From: SAR324 cluster bacterium
GTDB taxonomy: Bacteria; SAR324; NAC60-12
Reading direction: 5' to 3'
NCBI GenBank assembly: GCA_028281495.1
Contig: JANQJU010000049.1
Coordinates: 121,912 to 185,911 of the forward strand
Length of the DNA: 64,000 nucleotides
The position numbers and the translations under genes were made by a program. Shown here piece by piece: positions 44,801-52,287 of the stretch (its first letter is position 1; the number at the start of each line of letters is the position of its first letter). The notes beneath the pieces are model-generated. The model had not been told where the DNA came from and ran no database searches. It worked only from the letters and a program-made list of their open reading frames with translations.

Positions 44801-45324
44801 TTTTCTTGAATGATAATTCCTCGATCATCGGTGGTGATAATCGCGGTGGGAGTGTGACGAATCACGCTTTCTGACAATTGTTGGATAGCACGCCGTTCGT
44901 GCTCCGTCATAAAAGACAAATACAACGTAGCAACGAACCAGATGGATAAAATCAGAAACACGGGGTACACCAAGCTGAGCCAAATCTGAGCCGCAAACAG
45001 CAAATACATTTGAATGGCGCTGATTCCCAATGCCAATCCGACCACCACAACATTGAACGTGACATATCGGAAGTAGTGCAGCACTCCAGCTAACGTTCCC
45101 CCTAGCCCCAGGAGAATCAGCAATGTGTGCCAATGGTGATCCGAATCGAGCATAGAAGAATGTGGGGGTTGAACAGAAGGGAATTGTTTCTGCAGAAACC
45201 CCACCCATTGCTCATCCAAAAACGCCATGTGTTCCCAATCTTGTACAAACAGCCACACAATGACGGCAGTAATCCCAATTGCTAGTTTTGTTGGAGAAAG
45301 TCCCCAAAACCTCTGGAGTCGCAT
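41866..45324 (-). CDS. Hybrid sensor histidine kinase with two transmitter cores
   Basis: A 1152-residue membrane signalling protein. N-terminal helix about 13-29, a short extracytoplasmic segment, and three further helices about 70-140, an arrangement like the membrane part of CHASE2 proteins with the sensor cut short. Next: PAS (about 155-275), HisKA with the phospho-acceptor His in SHELRTPLNG (near 300), an ATPase domain (NLVGNAIKF near 418), and a receiver with LLILDVMMPRMSG (Asp near 601). A GAF-like region and a coiled coil (about 860-890) follow, then a second HisKA-like box AHEINNPVNF (near 897) and ATPase domain (GTGLGLSIAFS near 1098). Two complete transmitters in one chain is rare. 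No separate output regulator is adjacent. Confidence 0.88.
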   Translation of the reverse strand: MRLQRFWGLSPTKLAIGITAVIVWLFVQDWEHMAFLDEQWVGFLQKQFPSVQPPHSSMLDSDHHWHTLLILLGLGGTLAGVLHYFRYVTFNVVVVGLALGISAIQMYLLFAAQIWLSLVYPVFLILSIWFVATLYLSFMTEHERRAIQQLSESVIRHTPTAIITTDDRGIIIQENRAARQLFRRLLGQASSIDVNLAHPDSLLHQSIDEADLLPNILSGEEGLRKFFGVSVPRITDDDPLILNIQIAPLRRRKRIIGVIVQCSDITEIEQARRDRELAQREAIENLRQADKLKDEFLSTTSHELRTPLNGIIGIAESLIDGVSGELNEDTKTNLLLVVASGRRLASLVDDILDAEKLQHKELEIQQRPVDMRAMTTVVLELSKSLLGGKTIVLHNRIDYDTPPVSGDENRLQQILFNLVGNAIKFTETGWVSVSALTHKDFVELTVSDTGVGIPPEQLESIFQAFHQADASTSRNYGGTGLGLSLTRKLVELHGGKIWVESELSIGSQFHFTIPRSNIPVVLGSSPFAESRIISAQPESAVPEKEEALVSNNNSRILVVDDEPLNLQVLVNHLSLHHYQIFQASNGKDALACVEEKQPDLLILDVMMPRMSGLEVCQVLRDTYSPAELPIILLTAKNQAADFTAGFASGANDYLTKPFSKYELLARVKLHLDLTGTNVALGQANSRFAQLLEGTQEIASAYDKLTPMVHATNMILRLPPLQNAQSILLSFLEILGNGSRGFSSFRFPTESTEEGVVLKVGSIRHTEHSFNYSLPFNVNETKRSENNPLCSLNNETLHIPIHLRDQLHGYIQIDGVSSEVMDTTYQGFINTLAHFLAITLENLSFISSLEQMVAVQTKELQETLKKLEIKHAELKQTQTQLVQTEKMASLGTLVAGVAHEINNPVNFTNSGAQNLESRLKQFKTFLFDLLENEADEDVKRMFEEQFDPLFRNLDAILNGTQRIQTIVRDLRTFSRLERTDVQEVRLVSGLKSTLSLVSSNYKNQVKFECDFAVDPKLRCSPAQLNQVFMNAMVNSCQAIVAQQSKTQDRNPGVLTIRTFLEDNYLGITFQDTGCGIPEELRNKIFEPFFTTKPVGEGTGLGLSIAFSIIEKHKGFVKVDSQVGKGASFTIYLPLPQPEDGLLLQSQKVDGLVS

Positions 45325-45561
45325 GATTAATAGTCTTCAAAAGTGTTAGACCCCTGCAAGGCCACAGCTCAATTCTTAATGCAATCCAACGGCAAACTTA
45401 TAGCAAAGTCATAAGGCTTGGCAATCTCCTTTTGGGCCACTCATTGGAACGCCATGCAAAACTTTTTTTTCCTATCAAGTAGAAGAGAATAGAGTCATCT
45501 ATTTTACTTGAGAGGAAGGTTAAGGGAGAGTGGACGGAAGGGAGTGTTGGATTTTAATCGA

Positions 45562-46350
45562 TCATTTGCGATTAATTGTGGGCAGTTCATCTGGCCCTCG
45601 ACCGAGGTACTTCTGAAAAATATGCTGATAAAAGCCTTCACTTACCAATTCTTGAATTCGTTTGTCATATTCCTGAGCCAGCTGCCTGCCACGTGGGTGC
45701 CTTTTGCTGAAGGCAATATATCCCCAAATGCCTTCATTGTAGTCATATGGATTTCTAACAATTTTACGATACAGCCCCAATTGTTTGATTTTATAGTCTG
45801 CTACAATAGTATCGCTGATGACAACATCCACGCGTTGTCTAGACAATTTTAATAAATTTTGTTCATCCGATCGGACTTCCTCCCTTCGGAACAGCTTCGA
45901 TTCTAAAAATTCTTCCGGATAGGCAAAACCCAGGACGATCCCGAGTTTCATACCCTGGAAATCCTCCAAACTTTGATACCGAATGGTAGGTGCTCCTGTT
46001 GGTTGATATATCCCTAAGATTTCAACACTAAAGGTGAACTTAGGATAGTGCAAGAAAGACTCTCGTTCGGGTCGATACCAAACCGAACCAATCCCTTCCA
46101 CTTGACCTGTTTTGACCATGGCAATGGCTCGTTTCCAGGGCACAATTCGAGGAATATAGTGATAGCCCATCCGGTCAAATAGTTCCGTGAGTAGTTCAAC
46201 TCGCAATCCCCTCACTTCACCGTCTTCCTTCCAGATGTGCGGAGGATAATTTGTGCTGACAATCGTTACAGTGTCTTTCGCATGGGTACTCGACAAAAAA
46301 AGTATCACCAGCACTATGATATGCATCGATATGAAAGTTTTGAAGGCCAT
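45562..46350 (-). CDS. Periplasmic solute-binding protein, family 3
   Basis: A 262-residue periplasmic protein of the amino-acid/polar-compound binding (SBP_bac_3) fold. The signal peptide (ISMHIIVLVILFLSSTHA) is followed by TVTIVSTNYPPHIWKEDGEVRG in pieces, then VELLTELFDRMGY, PWKRAIAMVKTGQVEGI, LGIVLGFAYPEEF and QRVDVVISDTIVADY. No permease or ATPase gene is adjacent. The gene lies 237 bp upstream of the hybrid kinase on the same strand, so it may be a sensor partner rather than part of a transporter. Confidence 0.85.
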   Translation of the reverse strand: MAFKTFISMHIIVLVILFLSSTHAKDTVTIVSTNYPPHIWKEDGEVRGLRVELLTELFDRMGYHYIPRIVPWKRAIAMVKTGQVEGIGSVWYRPERESFLHYPKFTFSVEILGIYQPTGAPTIRYQSLEDFQGMKLGIVLGFAYPEEFLESKLFRREEVRSDEQNLLKLSRQRVDVVISDTIVADYKIKQLGLYRKIVRNPYDYNEGIWGYIAFSKRHPRGRQLAQEYDKRIQELVSEGFYQHIFQKYLGRGPDELPTINRK

Positions 46351-46477
46351 TTTGTTTGTAGATCATTTATTGTGGATTGAGATTATTCAAATGAATCAAC
46401 AGAGCCAACGGAGCCTATGAAGAGATCAGTTGCCTGGTGAGCAACTGCTAGCGATGCGGGAAACCCTTGCCTATGGG

Positions 46478-46882
46478 TCACTCTTGAACAGTCTCCACAT
46501 CTTGTCCGAATGAGAGCATATGCCCGTCTGGGTCTTGCAGGCTGAATTCTTTCATCCCGTAAAACGTGGATTCTAAGGGCGTGGGTTGGAAACCTTGTGT
46601 AACGACATGATTGTAGAGGTCGGTCACGTTATCAGGGTAAAAATAGAAGATGGCAGGCCAGCTAATACTCTCTTGCGGGTTGGTTCCTTTTTCTAAACCA
46701 AGTTCGTGTTCCGTTTCCGAAAGCATCAATTCAGTTTCACCAGATCGGATAGTAGCCCAACGCCATTCCTGAATCCCTTCTGGAGGGCTGACGACTTCGA
46801 ATCCCAAAGCTTCCTCGTAGAAGACAAGGCTGGATTCGAGATTAGAGACATTTAACATTGGAATTAGGTTTTTTAGTTTCAT
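46478..46882 (-). CDS. VOC/glyoxalase-fold protein
   Basis: A 134-residue protein of the vicinal-oxygen-chelate fold (glyoxalase/bleomycin-resistance group). Start KLKNLIPMLNVSNLESSLVFYEEALGF, and the closing strand YGMKEFSLQDPDGHMLSFGQD is the family signature. Metal ligands cannot be fixed by eye. It could be a drug- or metabolite-binding protein. It lies close to the GST gene, both on the minus strand. Confidence 0.8.
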   Translation of the reverse strand: MKLKNLIPMLNVSNLESSLVFYEEALGFEVVSPPEGIQEWRWATIRSGETELMLSETEHELGLEKGTNPQESISWPAIFYFYPDNVTDLYNHVVTQGFQPTPLESTFYGMKEFSLQDPDGHMLSFGQDVETVQE

Positions 46883-46984
46883 TTGGAAATCCTTGGTTAA
46901 AAAAATTGGCGCTTTAATTAGAACGGTAAGAGTTTTGAATATGGCAAATAAATCAAATTGAGTGCTGCTGAGCAGTCGATGTCG

Positions 46985-47653
46985 TCACACTAACATATCA
47001 GATCCCGCTTTTTTCACTTTCTCAGGCTCTTTAGTTTCGTCTATGGGAACCGGGATTTTGTCCCCCCGAATTACGGCAGGACGTTCCCCGACGGTTTTCA
47101 ACCAACGTTGCAAGTTCGAGAGCCCTTCCAAACTAACTCCCGACCATTCATGTCGGGAAACCCAAGGCCAGGTCGCAATATCAGCAATAGAATAGTCTCC
47201 CGCTAAGAACTCGTGGTTTTGCAAGCGTGTGTCCAGTACGGTGAACAACCGGTGTGACTCTCGTTGGTAACGTCCAATCGCATAAGGGATTTTTTCAGGT
47301 GCATATCGGTAAAAAACGTTAGCCTGACCTTGCATCGGTCCCACTCCACCCATTTGAAACATCAGCCACTGCATCACGACTGAGCGTCCTTTGACATCCG
47401 TAGGCATCAAACGTCCTGTCTTTTCTGCCAAGTAAATCAAAATTGCGCCGGATTCAAAGACGGCAAAGTTATCATTGTCTTGGTCTTCAATGGCAGGGAT
47501 TCGGCCGTTCGGATTGATTTTCAGAAACCACGGTTCCTTCTGCTCATTATTCCCCAAGTTGATCGCATGAACGGAGTACGGAAGTTCCAATTCCTCCAAC
47601 ATGATCGATGCTTTTTTACCGTTGGGTGTGGCTGCCGTATATAATTTTATCAT
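46985..47653 (-). CDS. Glutathione S-transferase (YfcG/Nu-class like)
   Basis: A 222-residue cytoplasmic GST. The thioredoxin-like N-terminus reads LYTAATPNGKKASIMLEEL, with the TPNG motif of Nu/YfcG-type enzymes that act on disulfides, then NPNGRIPAIED (cis-Pro) and FESGAILIYLAEK (glutathione contact). The helical C-terminal domain follows with YSIADIATWPWVSRHEW. AAGGGAA precedes the ATG. It is consistent with redox or detoxification work; no partner gene adjacent. Confidence 0.9.
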   Translation of the reverse strand: MIKLYTAATPNGKKASIMLEELELPYSVHAINLGNNEQKEPWFLKINPNGRIPAIEDQDNDNFAVFESGAILIYLAEKTGRLMPTDVKGRSVVMQWLMFQMGGVGPMQGQANVFYRYAPEKIPYAIGRYQRESHRLFTVLDTRLQNHEFLAGDYSIADIATWPWVSRHEWSGVSLEGLSNLQRWLKTVGERPAVIRGDKIPVPIDETKEPEKVKKAGSDMLV

Positions 47654-47871
47654 AGGGTTCCCTTTCTTTATAAATCGAGTATTTTTTGATTAAATTCAAA
47701 GAAGAATAGCATTTTCCAACGATCTAAGTCAGCAAGTTTTTTGCTGAGATGTTCGTGACTTAGGTCGATTCAACACTAAGAGGCATTCCGTTGACAACCC
47801 AAGGAGAATAGGATACTCACCGAATTTGTCTGATTCCAAATTTTACTTAATAACGATAAAGCATAGTTGTA

Positions 47872-48474
47872 ATGATGAAAAAAATTTCTTGGTTTGTGAT
47901 TCCTATTTGGCTGGTACTGTGTGCAGCCTGTGGAGTGCCTTTGTCTAAAAACCCACTCTCTTCTCCTGAAAAATCGACGATTGATGCGGATCTATACGGA
48001 CCGTGGGAGCTTGTTGCAGAAGGCGATTTGGCTGAAGTTCGAGGCTTCCTCCACTTAGGCCAGGACGAAAAATTGGTGCATTTCCATTTCATCAGTCATG
48101 AAGCAGAAGGTCGTATTGGATTTGTGAACAGTCGAGCTTTCACCACACGAATTGGAGACATCAAATATCTCAATCTCAAAATTGATGCATTTGGCCCGAT
48201 TCAGGAGGAGGTGATTAAGAAAATGGCACAAGGGAAATATACATTCGCCCAATATGAACTGGTATCTCCCGACCAACTGAGGCTTTCCGTCATCGATGGT
48301 GAGACGGTAAAGCGAGATATTCAGGCTGATAAGATTGAAGGTAAAGTGGAGTATCACATGCGAAACATGGAAGTCAGCTTAGTGGCTTCGTCTAAAAAGT
48401 TGGCTAAGTATATCCATGAAAATCGGGAGCGTCTGTTCAAGCGTCAGTTGTTGTTTAATCGGATGCAAGAATGA
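47872..48474 (+). CDS. Predicted lipoprotein upstream of waaF
   Basis: A 200-residue lipoprotein with signal ISWFVIPIWLVLCAACG (lipobox-like L-C-A-A-C). The mature part is beta-rich (IDADLYGPWELVAEGDLAEV, HFHFISHEAEGRIGFVN, YLNLKIDAFGP, YTFAQYELVSPDQLRLSVID) and outlines a lipocalin- or DUF-like barrel, not identified. The start may be 47872 or the next ATG; no clear ribosome site. Its stop overlaps the waaF start (ATGA), so the two are translationally linked. Confidence 0.7.
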   Translation: MMKKISWFVIPIWLVLCAACGVPLSKNPLSSPEKSTIDADLYGPWELVAEGDLAEVRGFLHLGQDEKLVHFHFISHEAEGRIGFVNSRAFTTRIGDIKYLNLKIDAFGPIQEEVIKKMAQGKYTFAQYELVSPDQLRLSVIDGETVKRDIQADKIEGKVEYHMRNMEVSLVASSKKLAKYIHENRERLFKRQLLFNRMQE

Positions 48475-49466
48475 AAATTGTAGTTCGCACTCCCAATTGG
48501 TTGGGAGATCTTATGATGTCCACCTCTTTTTTGCAGGCCGTGTTGCATTATTACCCTACGGCGCACGTGGACCTCATTGTCAAAGCGGGTTTGGAAGCAC
48601 TGCCGTTGCCGCATCGAGGGGAGGTGTTGGTCTTTGATAGACAGCAAAACTCTCCTGGAAAGTTTGGGGCCAGTCTACGTTCCAGACGATATGACCGATT
48701 TTATATCTTGCCGCCCAGTTTTTCTTCCGCATGGATGGCGTTTCGAAGCGGAGCCGTCGAGCGAATTGGTTATGGAGGCAATGCAAGAAGCTGGTTGCTG
48801 AAACCTGCTCGACAATATTCTCATGTGCCACGCACCCAACACCTCATCAGCGAGTATTTGGGATTATTAGAAGAAACGCTGTCCCCGAGAGAATTCCCCC
48901 CGTATCTGCCGATTACTGAAGAGTGGATTGAAGGTCAGCTCAGTGCGATCTCTCCTGCTCTTCCTAAATCTTTTGTCGCGATTGCAGCGGGGGCGATTTA
49001 CGGTCCTGCAAAGCAATGGCCCACAGAACACTATCAAACGCTGGTAAAACAATTAGTGCAGGCGGGTCATTCGATTGTCATTGTGGGAACGGCTGCTGAT
49101 CGAAAGGCTGGAGATCAAATCCTGAATGGTGAAACAGGAGTGGAAAATCGATGTGGTCAAACCAACCTTCCTCAATTGGTTGCATTATTGGCAAGGGCTT
49201 CTTTGTTGATCAGTAACGATTCCGGAAGTATGCACATGATGGCGGGCTTGCAGCGCCCGCAAGTGGCGGTATTTGGTTCGACCAGCCCCGTATGGACCGG
49301 TCCACTCAATGGGAAGGCGACCGTGATGTATAAACAGTTGGAATGCTCTCCCTGTTTCCAACGTACCTGTCGATTTGGGCATTACAACTGTTTGCGCAAT
49401 ATCAACCCGGACGAGGTAAAAGCTGCCGCGCTCAAAGCATTGGCAGGCTCTTTAGGGGATGGTTAA
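48471..49466 (+). CDS. waaF: Lipopolysaccharide heptosyltransferase II-like (GT9)
   Basis: Adds L-glycero-D-manno-heptose to the LPS inner core from ADP-heptose, on the cytoplasmic face of the inner membrane. The 331-residue protein starts with the WaaF pattern VVRTPNWLGDLMMSTSFLQA. The second Rossmann domain reads VAIAAGAIYGPAKQWPTEHY, IVIVGTAADRKAGDQI, LVALLARASLLISNDSGSMHM and the Cys-rich LECSPCFQRTCRFGHYNCLR, typical of heptosyltransferase II. It overlaps the preceding lipoprotein gene. With kdsA it supports a full inner core. Confidence 0.85.
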   Translation: MKIVVRTPNWLGDLMMSTSFLQAVLHYYPTAHVDLIVKAGLEALPLPHRGEVLVFDRQQNSPGKFGASLRSRRYDRFYILPPSFSSAWMAFRSGAVERIGYGGNARSWLLKPARQYSHVPRTQHLISEYLGLLEETLSPREFPPYLPITEEWIEGQLSAISPALPKSFVAIAAGAIYGPAKQWPTEHYQTLVKQLVQAGHSIVIVGTAADRKAGDQILNGETGVENRCGQTNLPQLVALLARASLLISNDSGSMHMMAGLQRPQVAVFGSTSPVWTGPLNGKATVMYKQLECSPCFQRTCRFGHYNCLRNINPDEVKAAALKALAGSLGDG

Positions 49467-49834
49467 ATATCTCGGATGTCGCGAGGAGCTAGATCTTCAA
49501 TTTTGTCCGCTAAGGCGCGCAAACGGTCCACACAGGCATGAACCGCTCGAGGAAGTTCCCCTTCGGAAATGAGGTCGTGAGGTTTTCGCCACTTCCCATC
49601 TACGAAATAGATAGGGTTGAGTACGCTTTCTGTTTTCAAGCACCCTACCGCTTCCACAGATCCCAAGATTGGAACCTGACTTAAGCTTTCGACTCGTTTG
49701 AGGTCTTCCGGACGTAGATATGAATTATAAACCATCGTACTTTCTGGATATTCAATGGCCATGTCGTCTTCTTTTAAGGGTTTGTAGATTTCTTCTCCAC
49801 TACTTGTCATTCCAATTACCATTCGTGATTCCAT
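49463..49834 (-). CDS. Conserved-looking hypothetical protein
   Basis: A 123-residue cytoplasmic protein I do not recognise. The ATG at 49834 has AGGT upstream. It reads MESRMVIGMTSSGEEIYKPL, a short acidic N-terminus, then VESLSQVPILGSVEAVG, YFVDGKWRKPHD and a helical C-terminus (LPRAVHACVDRLRALADKIE). No signal peptide or membrane helix. Its stop overlaps the waaF stop by four bases on the opposite strand. Function unknown. Confidence 0.5.
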   Translation of the reverse strand: MESRMVIGMTSSGEEIYKPLKEDDMAIEYPESTMVYNSYLRPEDLKRVESLSQVPILGSVEAVGCLKTESVLNPIYFVDGKWRKPHDLISEGELPRAVHACVDRLRALADKIEDLAPRDIRDI

Positions 49835-49982
49835 AACCAACCTATTTGTTTGAGTTGATGGGTAAGTTGTACTACTGCATCAAACAGCATGTATTCAGCA
49901 AAAACTAGTCAATTCGATCTGTTCTAATAAATCATAAAGACAACAAAAGAACAACAAAAGAGTGTCTTCTCAAAATCCTAAA

Positions 49983-50010
49983 TTGCGGTTCCGTTTCACT
50001 TCAGTATAAT
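49983..50010 (+). promoter_or_regulatory. Strong sigma-70 type promoter before the disaccharide operon
   Basis: TTGCGG (49983-49988), a 16-base spacer and a perfect TATAAT (50005-50010), followed by a GC-rich discriminator GCGCACCGG as in stringently controlled genes. Confidence 0.75.
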
Positions 50011-50050
50011 GCGCACCGGCTGCGAAATACCATCTAGTCAAGAAATTGTC

Positions 50051-50073
50051 ACACTCGTTTCCGGTGTGTTTTA
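50051..50073 (+). terminator. Attenuator-like hairpin in the leader
   Basis: CACACT (50051-50056) pairs with GGTGTG (50064-50069) around a 7-base loop and is followed by TTTT. A transcript from the promoter just upstream would end after about 55 bases, giving either a small RNA or attenuation control of the operon. Confidence 0.5.
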
Positions 50074-50193
50074 GGAGTGAATGCTGTTGGGTGGGTTTTT
50101 TAAAAAGCAGAAGACACAACCACCGTGCCAAAGTTTTCATTTGCTAAAACGGTTTACTAACGAGGCGTTACTATCGTTTGTTGAGGAGGTCCT

Positions 50194-52284
50194 GTGGAAA
50201 ACATGGATATTCGATTGCTGTCGTTTAATATTGACGGCACGCTCTTAGGAAAAAGCAATACCAATCGTTCTTTTAAAAAACTGTGGAATCACATCGATCC
50301 AGCGCATCGACCGATTCTGTGCTACAACACGGGGCGTTTGCTGGATAACACATTACAACTGATTGAAGACAAGAAGCTTCCCGAACCGGATTATATCATC
50401 AGCGGGTTGGGAACTAACATTTATAGCTTTCATGAGAAACGGCTGATTAAATCCATTTCTGAAGTGATGGAAGAGGGGTGGGATATCAGCAAAGTGGAAC
50501 AGGTGGTGACAGAGTTGCCTTACCTCGTTTCGAAACAACCCAAGCACTTACAAAATGCGTATAAATCCAGCTGGTATTTTGATGAAGCGACGTTTGATCA
50601 AATCCAGCATGTCGAACGGGCTCTCGATGAAGCGGAGTTGGATGTTTCGGTGGTTTATTCCAGCGCGCGTTTTTTAGATGTGCTTCCCAAATGGGCTAAT
50701 AAAGGGAATGCCCTCATCTGGTTTCTCAAATATCTCAGAATCCTCTCCAATCAAGTATTGGTGACCGGGTACAGTGGCAACGACAATGAAGCTTTTTTGA
50801 TCCAAGGGGTCCGGGGAATCATTGTGGGTAACGCTCAGCCGGAACTGTATCAAGCCACTAAACATTTGCCGGTGTATCATGCTCAAGAAACTCACATTGA
50901 TGGGGTGGCAGAAGGTCTAGCCCACTATCGAATTATTTCCGAGGACACCTTTCAATCGGGAGGTGATTTCCAAAACGATCCCATCGATATTTCGATGATC
51001 GAACGCCTGGATGGGGAAGCTGTGCCAGGATTGGAAAAAGCCCAATTGGAGTTCATTCGATGGGGATACGAAAAAGCTATCGAAGCGCTGAGGCGCGACA
51101 TCACACCGCTGGGTTTCAGTGCGTGTTCGTTGAGTGATAATGAATCACGGGGCACCGATGAGAATTATCACAGTGTGTGGGCACGCGATGGGGCCATTAC
51201 TGTAATCGGCAGCATGCCATTGCACGATGATCAAGAGATCAATCGATGCCAACGGCAAACCTTGGAAACCTTGATTAGTCACATCACGCCAAACGGTCAA
51301 ATACCAGCCAATGTTCGGATCGATGATCAACGTCCTGATTATTCAGGAGTGGGTCGGATTTGTTCGATTGATAGCGGTCTATGGGTGATCATTGCGTTTT
51401 ATGAGTACGTGAAAACAACGCGGGATATTGATTTTTTGCGTCAATATTTCAAACAGTTGCAACAAGTGATGGATTGGTTGAGTGCCCATGACAGCAACAA
51501 TGACGCGTTGTTAGAAATCCCGGAAGCAGGTGACTGGACTGATTTGTTTGGACGCAGCTATAATGTATTGTATGATGAGGTTCTGTGGTACCGAGCGAAC
51601 ATTTGTTTTGGGCGCATTTTGGAATTGCTAGGGGACCACAAACGGGCAGGAGATTACTTACGGTGGTCGCAAGTGATCAAAAAAGAAATCCTGTTGAACT
51701 TCTGGCCAAGCACTCAACCAATTCATCATCATTCCGTGGGTTTTGACGCACAACAATATTCTCTAGGAGACGCGAGCTATCTGATTGCCCAAGTGACCCC
51801 TTTTGATTTCAGTTGGCGCTGTGATGTGTATGGCAACGTACTCGCGTATCTATTCGATGTGTTGGATACGGACCAAGCCAGTCTGGCTTTCCGCTTCATG
51901 TGGGGAGCAGGCGTCAATGACCCTTACCCCGTTACGAATGTGTATCCCCCTGTCTCCGCTGGGGATGCGGAATGGAAACATTATTACACCGTCAATTTGC
52001 TCAATTTGCCCAATCATTACCACAATGGAGGAATTTGGCCGTTTGTGGGTGGACCGTGGGTTCGCTTTATCAACAAACTGGGGTTACGTGAGCTGGCGTT
52101 ACAAGAATTATTGAAGTTAGCTGAGTTGAACAAACTCGGCATTCACCATGAATGGGAATTCAACGAATGGGCACATGGCAAAACTGGACGCCCGATGGGC
52201 AAAGCGTTTCAAGCTTGGTCCGCGTCTGAATATATTTTGGCCTGTCATGCGCTCAAGGTCGTGAATTCTAAAAAAGGGAGATAA
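50194..52284 (+). CDS. Fusion of degenerate HAD phosphatase domain and glycoside hydrolase
   Basis: A 696-residue cytoplasmic protein. Residues about 1-245 have the fold of sucrose-phosphate/mannosylfructose-phosphate phosphatase (HAD): DIRLLSFNIDGTLLG, CYNTGRLLDNT, WANKGNALIWFLKYL and VTGYSGNDNEAFL. The nucleophile Asp of D-x-D-G-T is Asn12 here, and the G-D-S-G-N-D loop reads GYSGND, so phosphatase activity is doubtful. The C-terminal half (about 285-690) is an (alpha/alpha)6-barrel hydrolase of the glycogen-debranching/GH100-like type: SVWARDGAITVIG (catalytic Asp), EIPEAGDWTDLFGRSY and HHEWEFNEWAHG (Glu). The GTG at 50194 has AGGAGGT upstream. It starts an operon with the next gene, three bases away. 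Confidence 0.8.
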   Translation: MENMDIRLLSFNIDGTLLGKSNTNRSFKKLWNHIDPAHRPILCYNTGRLLDNTLQLIEDKKLPEPDYIISGLGTNIYSFHEKRLIKSISEVMEEGWDISKVEQVVTELPYLVSKQPKHLQNAYKSSWYFDEATFDQIQHVERALDEAELDVSVVYSSARFLDVLPKWANKGNALIWFLKYLRILSNQVLVTGYSGNDNEAFLIQGVRGIIVGNAQPELYQATKHLPVYHAQETHIDGVAEGLAHYRIISEDTFQSGGDFQNDPIDISMIERLDGEAVPGLEKAQLEFIRWGYEKAIEALRRDITPLGFSACSLSDNESRGTDENYHSVWARDGAITVIGSMPLHDDQEINRCQRQTLETLISHITPNGQIPANVRIDDQRPDYSGVGRICSIDSGLWVIIAFYEYVKTTRDIDFLRQYFKQLQQVMDWLSAHDSNNDALLEIPEAGDWTDLFGRSYNVLYDEVLWYRANICFGRILELLGDHKRAGDYLRWSQVIKKEILLNFWPSTQPIHHHSVGFDAQQYSLGDASYLIAQVTPFDFSWRCDVYGNVLAYLFDVLDTDQASLAFRFMWGAGVNDPYPVTNVYPPVSAGDAEWKHYYTVNLLNLPNHYHNGGIWPFVGGPWVRFINKLGLRELALQELLKLAELNKLGIHHEWEFNEWAHGKTGRPMGKAFQAWSASEYILACHALKVVNSKKGR

Positions 52285-52287
52285 ACC

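Larger units (their letters stand above)
49841..50193. other. Leader region of the disaccharide operon with a strong promoter
   Basis: About 350 bases without a gene. It holds the promoter at 49983-50010 and, about 40 bases after it, a terminator-like hairpin at 50051-50073, so short transcripts could end before the coding region at 50194. It ends with AGGAGGT ahead of the GTG start. Confidence 0.55.
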
